Of a DNA stretch of 64,000 nt, positions 41,912 through 51,910 are shown piece after piece. Made by a program: the position numbers and the translations under genes. The notes under the pieces are model-generated. The model searched no databases. It saw only the letters and a program-made list of their open reading frames with translations, and had not been told where the DNA came from. Source of the stretch: Streptomyces sp. NBC_00259 (GTDB lineage: Bacteria > Actinomycetota > Actinomycetes > Streptomycetales > Streptomycetaceae); the NCBI RefSeq assembly GCF_036181745.1, contig NZ_CP108080.1, positions 5,025,501 through 5,089,500 on the forward strand, in the 5' to 3' direction. How positions within the stretch are numbered: position 1 is the first letter of the stretch; each line of letters opens with the position of its first letter.

Positions 41912-42251
41912 TGTCCGGCCTTCGGTCCGCGCGACCGGACGCCCGCCTGCCCAGATGCCCGACGGGCGGCGCGCCCTCACGAGCCGTGCGTCACGGTCCG
42001 TAGCCGTCACTGTCAGTGGCGTCACCTAGAGTCAGGACGCACATGGGAAGTGGCGCTGTAGGGGGGTGGACGTCGTGAGCGGGATCCGGGACGGGGCACG
42101 TGAGCGGGTACGTGGGCGCGTAGGCGCACCGAGGCAGGCATCGAACCGGCAGGGAGCGTCCGGGGCGGGGGACGGCCCTGGCCCGGGACCTGTACTGGCT
42201 GGACAGGGCCGAGCGCACGGCCCTGTCCACCCTTGTACCGGACCGCGTCGT
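41912..42251. other. Intergenic region between the TPM gene and sdhB
   Basis: About 340 bases. Short open frames here have no ribosome site or recognisable product. The only structure I see is the hairpin at 42200-42229 that probably ends the sdh operon. Confidence 0.6.
42200..42229 (-). terminator. Probable sdh operon terminator
   Basis: 11-bp perfect stem, left arm TGGACAGGGCC, eight-base loop GAGCGCAC, located 22 bases beyond the sdhB stop on its strand. Confidence 0.75.
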
Positions 42252-43025
42252 CTAGTCCGCCGACCGCCGCCGGATCTTGCTGCCCAGCCACACCAGCGGG
42301 TCGTACTTCCGGTCCACCGCGCGCTCCTTGAGCGGGATCAGCGCGTTGTCCGTGATGTGGATGCCCTCGGGGCACACCTCGGTGCAGCACTTGGTGATGT
42401 TGCAGTAGCCGAGACCGTGCTCGTCCTGGGCCGTGCGCTTGCGGTCCAGACCGGCCTCGGCGGCCGCGTCCAGCGGGTGCATGTCCAGCTCGGCCACGCG
42501 CATCAGGAAGCGGGGCCCGGCGAAGGCCGGCTTGTTCTCCTCGTGGTCACGCACCACATGGCAGGTGTCCTGGCACAGGAAGCACTCGATGCACTTGCGG
42601 AACTCCTGCGAGCGGTCCACATCGACCTGCTGCATGCGGTACTCACCCGCCGCGACCCCCGGGGGCGGGACGAAAGCCGGGACTTCCCGGGCCTTGGCGT
42701 AGTTGAAGGTGACGTCCGTGACGAGATCACGCACCACCGGAAAGGCCCGCAGCGGGGTCACGGTGATGGTTTCGCTCCGGTCGAAGACCGACATCCGGGT
42801 CATGCACAGCAGCCGTGGACGGCCGTTGATCTCCGCGCTGCACGAGCCGCATTTGCCCGCCTTGCAGTTCCACCGCACCGCCAGATCGGGCGCCTGGGTG
42901 GCCTGCAGCCGGTGGATGATGTCGAGGACGACCTCACCGTCGTTGACCTCGACCGTGAAGTCCGTCAGGCCCCCGCCGTCCTGGTCTCCCCGCCAGACCC
43001 TGAACCGAGCGTCGTACGTGCTCAT
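42252..43025 (-). CDS. sdhB: Succinate dehydrogenase iron-sulfur subunit
   Basis: 257 aa from ATG 43025. Carries electrons from the flavoprotein to the membrane subunit. The plant-type [2Fe-2S] cysteines are in NCKAGKCGSCSAEI and LLCMTRM; the bacterial ferredoxin-type cysteines are in CIECFLCQDTCHV and CNITKCCTEVCPEGI. The ATG overlaps the sdhA stop by four bases (ATGA), so translation is coupled. The partner genes and sequence form match the Sdh1 type found in mycobacteria, in which the membrane anchor is a single five-helix cytochrome b-like protein. Confidence 0.96.
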   Translation of the reverse strand: MSTYDARFRVWRGDQDGGGLTDFTVEVNDGEVVLDIIHRLQATQAPDLAVRWNCKAGKCGSCSAEINGRPRLLCMTRMSVFDRSETITVTPLRAFPVVRDLVTDVTFNYAKAREVPAFVPPPGVAAGEYRMQQVDVDRSQEFRKCIECFLCQDTCHVVRDHEENKPAFAGPRFLMRVAELDMHPLDAAAEAGLDRKRTAQDEHGLGYCNITKCCTEVCPEGIHITDNALIPLKERAVDRKYDPLVWLGSKIRRRSAD

Positions 43026-44992
43026 TCGTACAGCTCCTCTTCGGCGAGGTACTTGACCAGCTCCTCCTTCTCGAAGAGAGCGAGCAGGTCGTGGCGGATG
43101 GGTTCGGTGGTCTTGCGTGCGAGGTCGATCTGGCCGCGCACGGGGTCGGTCGGCGCGGGTCCGCCCGAGTCCCCGAGACCGAAGGCCAGGGCGCGGTCGG
43201 CGAGCCGGCACAGCAGATTGATGCGGCGCCACTCGCGTTCCATGGTGGGAAAGTCCTCGCGGGTGTGGCCGCCGCGGCTCTCGGTGCGCTCCAGGGCCGA
43301 GCGGGCGATGCACTCGCTGACCAGCAGCATGTTCCGCAGGTCGAGGGCGAGATGCCAGCCCGGGTTGAACTGCCGGTGGCCCTCGACTCCCGCCCGCCGG
43401 GCCCGGGCCCGGAGGTCGCCGAGCTTCTTCAGGGCCTGCGCCATCTCGGCCTCCCGCCGGATGATGCCGACCAGGTCGTTCATCGTCTGCTGGAGTTCCT
43501 GGTGCAGGGTGTACGGATTCTCCGGAGCCGCGCCGGGTTCGGGAGACTCCGCGCTGAACGGACGCAGTGCCTCCGCCGCGGCCGCGTCGATCTGGACCTC
43601 GTCGATGAGGGGCCGTTCACCGGCGAGCCCCGCGGAGTACTCGGCGGCGTGCAGACCGGCGCGCCGCCCGAAGACGAGCAGATCGGAGAGAGAGTTGCCG
43701 CCGAGCCGGTTGGAGCCGTGCATACCGCCGGCGACCTCGCCCGCGGCGAACAGGCCGGGGACGCCGACCGCGGAGGCGGTGTCCGAGTCGACCGCGATGC
43801 CACCCATCACGTAGTGGCAGGTCGGTCCGACCTCCATCGCCTCCGCCGTGATGTCCACGTCCGCCAGCTCCTTGAACTGGTGGTACATGGACGGCAGTCG
43901 GCGCTTGATCACCTCGGCCGGCATCCGGGTCGACACATCGAGGAACACCCCGCCGTGCGGCGAGCCCCGGCCGGCCTTCACCTCGGAGTTGATCGCCCGG
44001 GCGACCTCGTCACGGGGCAGCAGCTCGGGAGGACGCCGGTTGTTGTCCGGGTCCTCGTACCAGCGGTCGCCCTCCGCCTCCGTCTCGGCGTACTTCTCCT
44101 TGAAGACGTCCGGGATGTAGTCGAACATGAACCGCTTGCCGTCGGAGTTGCGCAGCACCCCTCCGTCGCCGCGCACCGACTCGGTGACGAGAATGCCCTT
44201 CACGGACGGCGGCCAGACCATGCCGGTCGGATGGAACTGCACGAACTCCATGTTGATCAGCGGTGCCCCGGCGAGCAGCGCCAGAGCGTGCCCGTCGCCC
44301 GTGTACTCCCAGGAGTTGGACGTCACCTTGAAGGACTTGCCGATGCCGCCGGTGGCGAGGACGACCGCGGGCGCCTCCAGGACGAAGAAGCGCCCGGACT
44401 CGCGCTCGTAGCAGAAGGCGCCAGAGACGCGGTCGCCGTCCTTGGAGCCCTGTTCCTTGAGGACACGGGTCACCGTGCACTCCTGGAAGACCTTCAGTCG
44501 TGCCTCGTAGTCGCCGAACTCGCGCTTGTCCTCCTGCTGCAGTGCGACGATCTTCTGCTGGAGGGTCCGGATCAGCTCCAGGCCCGTCCGGTCGCCGACG
44601 TGTGCCAGCCGCGGATACTCATGGCCGCCGAAGTTGCGCTGGGAGATCTTCCCGTCCTTGGTGCGGTCGAAGAGCGCACCCCAGGTCTCCAGTTCCCAGA
44701 CCCGGTCGGGTGCCTCCTGGGCGTGCAGCTCCGCCATCCGCCACTGGTTGAGGAACTTCCCGCCGCGCATCGTGTCGCGGAAGTGGACCTGCCAGTTGTC
44801 GTGGGAGTTCACATTCGCCATGGAGGCGGCGATTCCGCCCTCGGCCATCACCGTGTGGGCCTTGCCGAAGAGCGACTTGCAGATCACGGCCGTACGGGCG
44901 CCCCGCTCACGCGCCTCGATGGCGGCCCGCAGTCCCGCGCCGCCCGCGCCCACGACGACAACATCCCACTGCTGCCGTTCGAGCTCAGTCAT
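43022..44992 (-). CDS. sdhA: Succinate dehydrogenase flavoprotein subunit
   Basis: 656 aa. Oxidises succinate to fumarate with covalently bound FAD. The FAD-binding start is VVVVGAGGAGLRAAIEARERGARTAV, the histidyl-FAD motif is KAHTVMAEGGIAASMAN (about 45-61), and the catalytic regions are the FHPTGM segment, the RMPAEVIKRRLPSMYHQFKELADVDIT region and HYVMGGIAVDSDT. The ATG has AAAGGTG just upstream. It follows sdhC by 19 bases and is coupled to sdhB. The upstream fumarases at the far left of the window act next in the TCA cycle. Confidence 0.96.
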   Translation of the reverse strand: MTELERQQWDVVVVGAGGAGLRAAIEARERGARTAVICKSLFGKAHTVMAEGGIAASMANVNSHDNWQVHFRDTMRGGKFLNQWRMAELHAQEAPDRVWELETWGALFDRTKDGKISQRNFGGHEYPRLAHVGDRTGLELIRTLQQKIVALQQEDKREFGDYEARLKVFQECTVTRVLKEQGSKDGDRVSGAFCYERESGRFFVLEAPAVVLATGGIGKSFKVTSNSWEYTGDGHALALLAGAPLINMEFVQFHPTGMVWPPSVKGILVTESVRGDGGVLRNSDGKRFMFDYIPDVFKEKYAETEAEGDRWYEDPDNNRRPPELLPRDEVARAINSEVKAGRGSPHGGVFLDVSTRMPAEVIKRRLPSMYHQFKELADVDITAEAMEVGPTCHYVMGGIAVDSDTASAVGVPGLFAAGEVAGGMHGSNRLGGNSLSDLLVFGRRAGLHAAEYSAGLAGERPLIDEVQIDAAAAEALRPFSAESPEPGAAPENPYTLHQELQQTMNDLVGIIRREAEMAQALKKLGDLRARARRAGVEGHRQFNPGWHLALDLRNMLLVSECIARSALERTESRGGHTREDFPTMEREWRRINLLCRLADRALAFGLGDSGGPAPTDPVRGQIDLARKTTEPIRHDLLALFEKEELVKYLAEEELYE

Positions 44993-45011
44993 CTCTGAGC
45001 ACCTTTCCTCT

Positions 45012-45830
45012 CTAGAAGAAGCGCGGATCCTCGAAGGCGCCGGTGGCGAGCAGATAGACGTAGAAGTCCGCGAGCGCGACGCTGATCAGCGACGACCAGG
45101 CGAGCAGCATGTGACGGTCATTCAGCTTGCCGACGAGGCCCCAGAGCCGGTAGCGCACGGGGTGCTTGGAGAAGTGCCGCAGCCGGCCGCCGATGATGTG
45201 CCGGCAGGAGTGGCAGGACAGGGTGTACGCCCAGATCAGCCCGATGTTGACGAGGAAGACCAGCGTGCCGAGGCCCATGTGGCCCCAGGCGTAGGTCTCG
45301 TCGCGGAAGGCGAGCACCGTGTCGTAGGTGAGGATGCCCGCGACCGGCAGCGCCGCGTAGAAGAAGTAGCGGTGCATGTTCTGCAGGATCAGCGGGAAGC
45401 GGGTCTCGCCCGTGTACTTCGCGTGCGGCTCGGCGACCGCGCAGGCCGGGGGCGAGGCCCAGAAGCCCCGGTAGTAGGCCTTGCGGTAGTAGTAGCAGGT
45501 CAGCCGGAAGCCCAGCGGGAAGATCAGGATCAGCAAGGCGGGGGAGAGGCCCCACCAGCTGCCGAAGATCTCCCAGTTGGGGCCGCCCTTCATCGGGGCG
45601 CAGTTCTCCGCGAGGCAGGGCGAGTAGAACGGCGACACATACGGTGCCGCGTAGTAGTCGCTGTTCGCGAAGGCCCGCCAGGTCGAATAGACGATGAAGG
45701 CGAGCAGTCCGCCGGCGGTCGCGGCCGGCGCGAGCCACCAGCGGTCCGTCCTGAGATGGCGGGGGGCGATGGCGGCGCGCGAGGCGCCGCGTACGCCTGT
45801 GTCGGTATGAGGTTCGGTGCCAGTGGCCAA
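45012..45830 (-). CDS. sdhC: Succinate dehydrogenase membrane anchor (five-helix cytochrome b type)
   Basis: 272 aa. Start is a TTG at 45830 with TAGGAG eight bases upstream; the frame is open further upstream but has no other good start with a ribosome site. Five hydrophobic segments are visible (around residues 30-50, 90-110, 145-165, 180-200 and 235-255), with His residues for heme ligation in LQNMHRYFF and near WGHMG, and CHSCRHIIGG. It is the anchor and quinone-site subunit of an Sdh1-type complex. Its ribosome site overlaps the stop codon of the small gene before it. Confidence 0.88.
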   Translation of the reverse strand: MATGTEPHTDTGVRGASRAAIAPRHLRTDRWWLAPAATAGGLLAFIVYSTWRAFANSDYYAAPYVSPFYSPCLAENCAPMKGGPNWEIFGSWWGLSPALLILIFPLGFRLTCYYYRKAYYRGFWASPPACAVAEPHAKYTGETRFPLILQNMHRYFFYAALPVAGILTYDTVLAFRDETYAWGHMGLGTLVFLVNIGLIWAYTLSCHSCRHIIGGRLRHFSKHPVRYRLWGLVGKLNDRHMLLAWSSLISVALADFYVYLLATGAFEDPRFF

Positions 45831-45838
45831 CGAAGCTC

Positions 45839-46069
45839 CTAGGGCGCGTGCCGGTCGCGCGCACCCAGGCCTTCGTCGTCCGAGTCCGTCCACAGCGAGC
45901 TGTCGTACGGGGTGTCGGGAATGGTGACCAGGTCTTCGGGGCGGCCGGCCGGCTGGGTCCGGGATGCGTCCTCACGCTTGTGCGTGAGGCTCCGCTCCAG
46001 CCGTTCGACCGTTCGGGCCAGGTCGTCGAGACGGCGCTTGACGTCCGTCAACTCGTCCTGCAGGGACAT
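45839..46069 (-). CDS. Small coiled-coil protein leading the sdh operon
   Basis: 76 aa, ATG start, with GAGGGC a few bases upstream. The N-terminal 30 residues (LQDELTDVKRRLDDLARTVERLERSL) form a heptad-like coiled coil; the rest is an acidic, unstructured tail with TPYDSSLWTDSDDEGLGARD. No hydrophobic segment, so it is not a membrane subunit. It lies just upstream of sdhC; eight bases separate the two genes, and the sdhC ribosome site overlaps this stop codon. Function unknown; a regulatory or assembly role for the dehydrogenase is possible. Confidence 0.7.
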   Translation of the reverse strand: MSLQDELTDVKRRLDDLARTVERLERSLTHKREDASRTQPAGRPEDLVTIPDTPYDSSLWTDSDDEGLGARDRHAP

Positions 46070-46370
46070 GAACTGCCCTCACTTCCGCGGTCGCGGTGGC
46101 ATGCGGGTGTCTGGGGCTGTCCCCCAGAGGGCTCTGTGTGCGCCTGCGAGTGTCGCGCGTCACATCCCTGCTTGTGAAGGCGTGTGCACCGATTCGCGGT
46201 ACGCGCCACCCGTTAGGGGCTCCTCAATGGGCCGTATGGGTGGGGTTTACGGGCCGCTGCGTCGTGTCGGCGTCACACCCCGCCCTCCGTCCTTTTCAGT
46301 GTGGCGCAATAGGTGTGATCATCTCTAAAGATCATCAAATGGCTAACTGAAGGACGAAGGGGTACAAGTC
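46070..46370. other. Divergent promoter region between the sdh operon and the peptide-binding lipoprotein gene
   Basis: 301 bases with no supported gene. Near the right end a direct repeat GATCATC occurs twice (46318-46324 and 46331-46337) separated by TCTAAA, about 35 bases upstream of the lipoprotein start, where a regulator site would be expected. The sdh promoter must also lie here; no clear -10/-35 pair stood out. Confidence 0.5.
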
Positions 46371-48842
46371 ATGTCCAATGTCGACGCCCCAAGCGGGAGG
46401 ACATGCTCCCGTACACCTTGCTTCCGCACGACCCGCCTCCGGACGTCCGTCGCACTCCTGACCAGCGGTGTGCTCGTCCTGCCCGTGCTGGCCGGCTGCA
46501 CCTCGGAGGAGACCGGCACCGAGGCCGTGGTGGTTCCCATGGACATCGGCCACGCCGCGCGCAACAAGATCGAGCAGGGGGGCACGCTGCGCTGGGCCGT
46601 CGACGCCGTACCCGCGACGCTCAACACCTTCCAGGCCGACGCCGACGTCGCCACCTCGCGCATCGCCGGAGCCGTGCTCCCCTCCCTCTTCCGCCTCGAC
46701 GAGCGTGGGCGCCCCCAGCACAACCCCGACTATCTGGAATCGGCCGAGATCGTCGACCGCGAGCCCAGGCAGGTCGTCCTCTACAAGCTCAACCAGGAGG
46801 CGGTCTGGACCGACGGCCGGGAGATCGGCGCGGCCGACTTCCTCGCCCAGTGGCGGGCGCTGAGCGGCAAGGACTCGGCGTACTGGACCGCGCGCAACGC
46901 CGGCTACGACCGGATCGAGAAGATCGAACGCGGAAAGAGCGACCTGGAGGTCAGGGTCACCTTCGCCAAGCCGTACGCCGACTGGCGATCGCTGTTCACC
47001 CCGCTCTACCCGAAGGAGACGATGGGCAGCCCGGCCGCCTTCAACGACGGCGCCCGCTCGGAGCTGGCACAGACCGCCGGGCCCTTCACCCTCCAGAGCG
47101 TCGACCGCGAGGAGGACACCGCCACCCTGGTCCGCAATCCGCGCTGGTGGGGAGAGCCGGCCAAGCTCGACTCGCTCGTGCTCCGGGCCGTGCCGCGCGA
47201 CCGGCGTGCCGCCGCGCTGGCCACGGGCGCGGTCGATCTGGCCGAGATCGACCGCAGCGTCGCGGACCGTATCGCCGTGGCCTCGCGGGAGACGGGAAAC
47301 CAGAACGGGGACAGCGGTCCGGGCACCGCGCTGGAGGACTCCGGCGAGGAGCAGGAGCAGGAGCAGGCCGAAGAGCAGGGTGAGGAGCAGGCGCAGGCGC
47401 AGGACGAGGACGAGCTGCTCGCCGGTGAGCGGAACGACGCCGGCTTCGCGCGGTTCGCCAGTGAGCAGACGGCACTGCGCGGGTTCGTGGTCCGCAAGTC
47501 CCTGGAGCCCGCCTACACCCAGCTCGCGCTCAACGGTGAGTCCGGGCCGCTGGCGGACGAGCGGGTACGGCGTGCCGTGGCCAGGGCGCTGGACCGCGAG
47601 GAGCTCGCGGAGGCCGTGCTGAAGCCGCTCGGTCTGCCCGCCGAGCCGGTCGGCAGTCATCTCGCCCTCGCGGGGCAGCCGGCGTACGTCGACAGCAGCG
47701 GTGCGCTCGGCGATCAGGACACCCAGGAGGCCCAGGCGCTGCTCGCCGACGCGGGCTGGACCCGGGAGGGCGCCACCGCGAAGCAGCCCGGGACGAAGGC
47801 GGGGCCCGAGAAGAGTGCGGCGGCCGGCAGCCCCGGGGTACAGAGCCCGTCGGCCGGTGGCCCGGCCGCGAGCAGCCCGGCAGCCGCCGGACCGGCCGCG
47901 AAGAGTTCCGCGCCCAGCGGCGCGGTCCCGAGCAGCCCGGCCGTGAAGAGCCCCGCGCCGGGCAGCCCGGCCGCGAGCAGCCCGGCAGCCGCCGGACCAG
48001 CCGTGAAGAGCCCCGCCCCGGGCGGCCCGGCCGTCGGGAACGGGCCACGAGCGGGCGCGCCGGCGCACGGCGCCGCAGGTGAGGGCCGCTCCATCGCCGG
48101 AGACGACAAGCCCGGCCGCGACGGCCTGGCCGGCGGCGAAGGGGACAAGGCGATGCCGAAGGCACAGAAGAGGGAGGGCGGTGTCGCCGGGGCCTACGCG
48201 CCGGTGGGCACCAGGGCTCCGCTGGCCCCCAAGGCTCCCGCCGGCAGCAAGGCCCCGGTCGCCGGCCCGCTGGGCAAGGACGGCAAGGCGCTCACCCTGC
48301 GCTTCGTCCTCCCCTCGGGCCCGGGTTCCGAGCCGCTGCGCACCGTCGGGGACCGGATCCGCCGGATGCTGGACAAGATCGGCATCCGTACGGAGATCAC
48401 CAAGGTCGCCGAGGACAGCTTCTTCAAGGACCACATCGCCTCCGGCCACTACGACCTCGCCCTCTACTCCTGGCCGGCCTCGGCCTACCCGGCGACCGAC
48501 GCGCGGCCGATCTACGCCAAGCCCGAGCCGGCCACCGACGGCTCGCTGCTGGTCGAGCAGAACTACACCCGGGTCGGTACGGACCGCATCGACCAGCTCT
48601 TCGACCAGGCACTCTCCGAGCTGGACGAAGGAGCGGCCCGCGAGCTGATGAAGCAGGCCGACGCCCGGATCTGGGCCGCCGCCGCGTCCATCCCGCTCTA
48701 CCAGCGGCCCGAGCTGGTGGCGGCCAAGCGTGAACTCGTCAACGCGGGCGCCTTCGGGTTCTCGACGCCGCGCTACCAGGACATCGGTTTCGTGAAGGCG
48801 AAGGCGCCGGCACATGGCGCAGGGACGAACGAAAGGGACTGA
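46371..48842 (+). CDS. Family 5 peptide-binding lipoprotein with two large low-complexity insertions
   Basis: 823 aa; ATG 46371 has GAAGG upstream. Lipobox LAGC with Cys43. The family 5 extracellular domain is clear: GGTLRWAVDAVPATLNTFQADAD, WTDGREIGAADFLAQWRAL and, near the C-terminus, LYSWPASAYPATDARPIY and IPLYQRPELVAAK. Family members are usually 500-600 aa. Two insertions explain the excess: a Glu/Gln-rich stretch at about 326-349, and a Pro/Ala/Ser/Gly/Lys-rich linker at about 470-640 with an exact 33-bp DNA repeat. No permease or ATPase gene is adjacent in this direction, so it may work with the bldK transporter downstream or another one. From memory it corresponds to SCO5110. Confidence 0.85.
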   Translation: MSNVDAPSGRTCSRTPCFRTTRLRTSVALLTSGVLVLPVLAGCTSEETGTEAVVVPMDIGHAARNKIEQGGTLRWAVDAVPATLNTFQADADVATSRIAGAVLPSLFRLDERGRPQHNPDYLESAEIVDREPRQVVLYKLNQEAVWTDGREIGAADFLAQWRALSGKDSAYWTARNAGYDRIEKIERGKSDLEVRVTFAKPYADWRSLFTPLYPKETMGSPAAFNDGARSELAQTAGPFTLQSVDREEDTATLVRNPRWWGEPAKLDSLVLRAVPRDRRAAALATGAVDLAEIDRSVADRIAVASRETGNQNGDSGPGTALEDSGEEQEQEQAEEQGEEQAQAQDEDELLAGERNDAGFARFASEQTALRGFVVRKSLEPAYTQLALNGESGPLADERVRRAVARALDREELAEAVLKPLGLPAEPVGSHLALAGQPAYVDSSGALGDQDTQEAQALLADAGWTREGATAKQPGTKAGPEKSAAAGSPGVQSPSAGGPAASSPAAAGPAAKSSAPSGAVPSSPAVKSPAPGSPAASSPAAAGPAVKSPAPGGPAVGNGPRAGAPAHGAAGEGRSIAGDDKPGRDGLAGGEGDKAMPKAQKREGGVAGAYAPVGTRAPLAPKAPAGSKAPVAGPLGKDGKALTLRFVLPSGPGSEPLRTVGDRIRRMLDKIGIRTEITKVAEDSFFKDHIASGHYDLALYSWPASAYPATDARPIYAKPEPATDGSLLVEQNYTRVGTDRIDQLFDQALSELDEGAARELMKQADARIWAAAASIPLYQRPELVAAKRELVNAGAFGFSTPRYQDIGFVKAKAPAHGAGTNERD
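47861..47998. repeat. Exact 33-bp direct repeat inside the lipoprotein gene
   Basis: Two identical 33-base copies at 47861-47893 and 47966-47998, both starting CCCGGCCGCGAGCAGCCCGG and encoding the same AASSPAAAG-like residues, 105 bases apart, in frame. Other imperfect copies surround them. This looks like replication slippage or unequal recombination inside the linker. Confidence 0.8.
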
Positions 48843-48964
48843 TCCCGGAAGGGATGCCGGCCCCGGAGGGGACCGGCCGCGGGACCGAACCGGCCACGGA
48901 AGGAAGCCGCCCCCGGAAACCACCAGCTCCTGAGGCCCTCGGACCTCAGAATCAGCTCAAGTCA

Positions 48965-48993
48965 CTTGCCCGCCGTCGCCCACGGCGGGCAAG
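48965..48993 (+). terminator. Terminator hairpin after the lipoprotein gene
   Basis: Perfect 12-bp stem, left arm CTTGCCCGCCGT, five-base loop, 123 bases after the stop codon and before the typA promoter region. A shorter stem CTGAGG / CCTCAG lies just before it (48930-48949). Confidence 0.75.
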
Positions 48994-49026
48994 GTCGTTC
49001 CAGGCCTCCGATCGGGCCGGGAAGCC

Positions 49027-49050
49027 GCTGTCGCGACAGCCCCGTACCAT
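49027..49050 (+). promoter_or_regulatory. typA promoter candidate with palindrome
   Basis: A perfect 14-bp palindrome GCTGTCGCGACAGC (49027-49040) lies just upstream of a -10-like TACCAT (49045-49050), in the position of the -35 to -10 spacer. The typA start is at 49136, giving a leader of roughly 80 bases. Confidence 0.45.
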
Positions 49051-49135
49051 AGGACACAGCCGTGGCGCGTCCGCCCGGCGGGCGTACGAGGAAACAGACG
49101 CCGCACCCACGATCCGAGAGAAGCGCAAGCAACCC

Positions 49136-51037
<1,902 letters not shown>

Positions 51038-51080
51038 GCCGAGTGCGGCTGAAAAGCGCCTACTACGGCTGAGCCGCCCG

Positions 51081-51142
51081 GCATACGCGAACGGCCCGGA
51101 CAGTCCCCCTCCGCGGGGACCGTCCGGGCCGTTCGCGTATGC
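51081..51142 (+). terminator. Long hairpin terminator after typA
   Basis: A 28-position stem with a single A-C mismatch (A at 51102 opposite C at 51121), starting GCATACGCGAACGGCCCGGA, six-base loop. It is 43 bases after the typA stop and is one of the longest stems in the window. Confidence 0.87.
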
Positions 51143-51572
51143 CGTTCGCGTCGTTCGGCAGCCTCGAGGGCTGCCGTGACGGGGCCCACACGCTCCTCGT
51201 GACGGCTGCCACACGTCCCTCGTGACGGCTTGTCCGTCAACAGGATTTCGTACCCCGAAGGTTCGACTATCGGACGTAGCGCACCGGAAACCTGTATTAA
51301 CAGTCCGTTTCGGGGGTGTCTGTCTGCGATCCCTTTGTCCGAATTTTGGGCCTCTGGGGTGGAGTGATGTTGCCAAAACGAGATGCTTTAAGTGTGGTTT
51401 ACAGCCCGAACTTACCTAATAGTTGGCTTCACTGAGCTCGGGTCAACGGGTCACGCGCTGTGGGGAGCGCCGACTCACGAGCACACGGGACACGGATCTT
51501 CGCCGTCAGGGGTGTCGGCGTCGTCATGTGTTCAGCCTTGCAGTGAATACGTGGACTCATGAGGAGGAACCC
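51143..51572. other. Long non-coding leader region of the bldK operon, part 1
   Basis: 430 bases with no supported gene. The middle (about 51290-51420) is distinctly AT-richer than its surroundings and contains the likely promoters of the bldK operon; I could not fix a single -10/-35 pair. A candidate small open frame follows at 51573. Confidence 0.5.
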
Positions 51573-51683
51573 ATGCGCGGTGCCACGAGCGCCAGTGGGG
51601 TCGGGTCGTCACAGATGGCTCGTGCGGCCATTTTTCAGCGCACATCATCCGGTCCGGTCGCCGGCAGCGGCCGGCACTTCTGA
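51573..51683 (+). CDS. Possible 36-aa small open reading frame upstream of bldKA
   Basis: ATG 51573 has a near-perfect GAGGAGG about nine bases upstream, the best ribosome site in the region, and the frame encodes 36 residues beginning MRGATSASGVGSSQ and ending in GSGRHF before TGA. The frame is open upstream to 51423 without a site. No homology is recognisable; it could be a leader peptide, a small protein, or chance. A palindrome TCGGGAGGA-A-TCCTCCCGA (51713-51731) follows 30 bases after its stop. Confidence 0.3.
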   Translation: MRGATSASGVGSSQMARAAIFQRTSSGPVAGSGRHF

Positions 51684-51712
51684 GACCCGGTCAACCGCTC
51701 GGCTCGCGTTCC

Positions 51713-51731
51713 TCGGGAGGAATCCTCCCGA
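51713..51731. promoter_or_regulatory. Palindrome/hairpin in the bldKA leader
   Basis: Perfect 9-bp arms TCGGGAGGA and TCCTCCCGA around a single A, 180 bases upstream of bldKA. The single-base spacer disfavours a hairpin, so a protein-binding site is more likely, unless the inner pairs melt. A second short palindrome, CGTAG-CGC-CTACG, follows at 51748-51760. Confidence 0.45.
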
Positions 51732-51910
51732 ATGACGTCTTTCCGGTCGTAGCGCCTACGGGGTGATCCCGTCAGGCGTGCGGTTGCGCCGCCGTACCCG
51801 TCCAGGGCGACGGCAGGCACCGGAGGATCGTCAGGCAGCCGTGGTGGAACGGACGTGAACCGTCCGGACCGTCGCAGGATGCAGGATCGCGGGTCACCCG
51901 ACACCCGTGA

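Noticed and set aside
42066..42251. A possible small gene between the TPM gene and sdhB
   Set aside because: Open frames here lack a ribosome site, and the Arg/Gly/Pro-rich products look like random GC-rich sequence.
51423..51572. Upstream extension of the 36-codon frame in the bldKA leader
   Set aside because: The longer frame has no ribosome site at its start and runs through the AT-rich promoter region.
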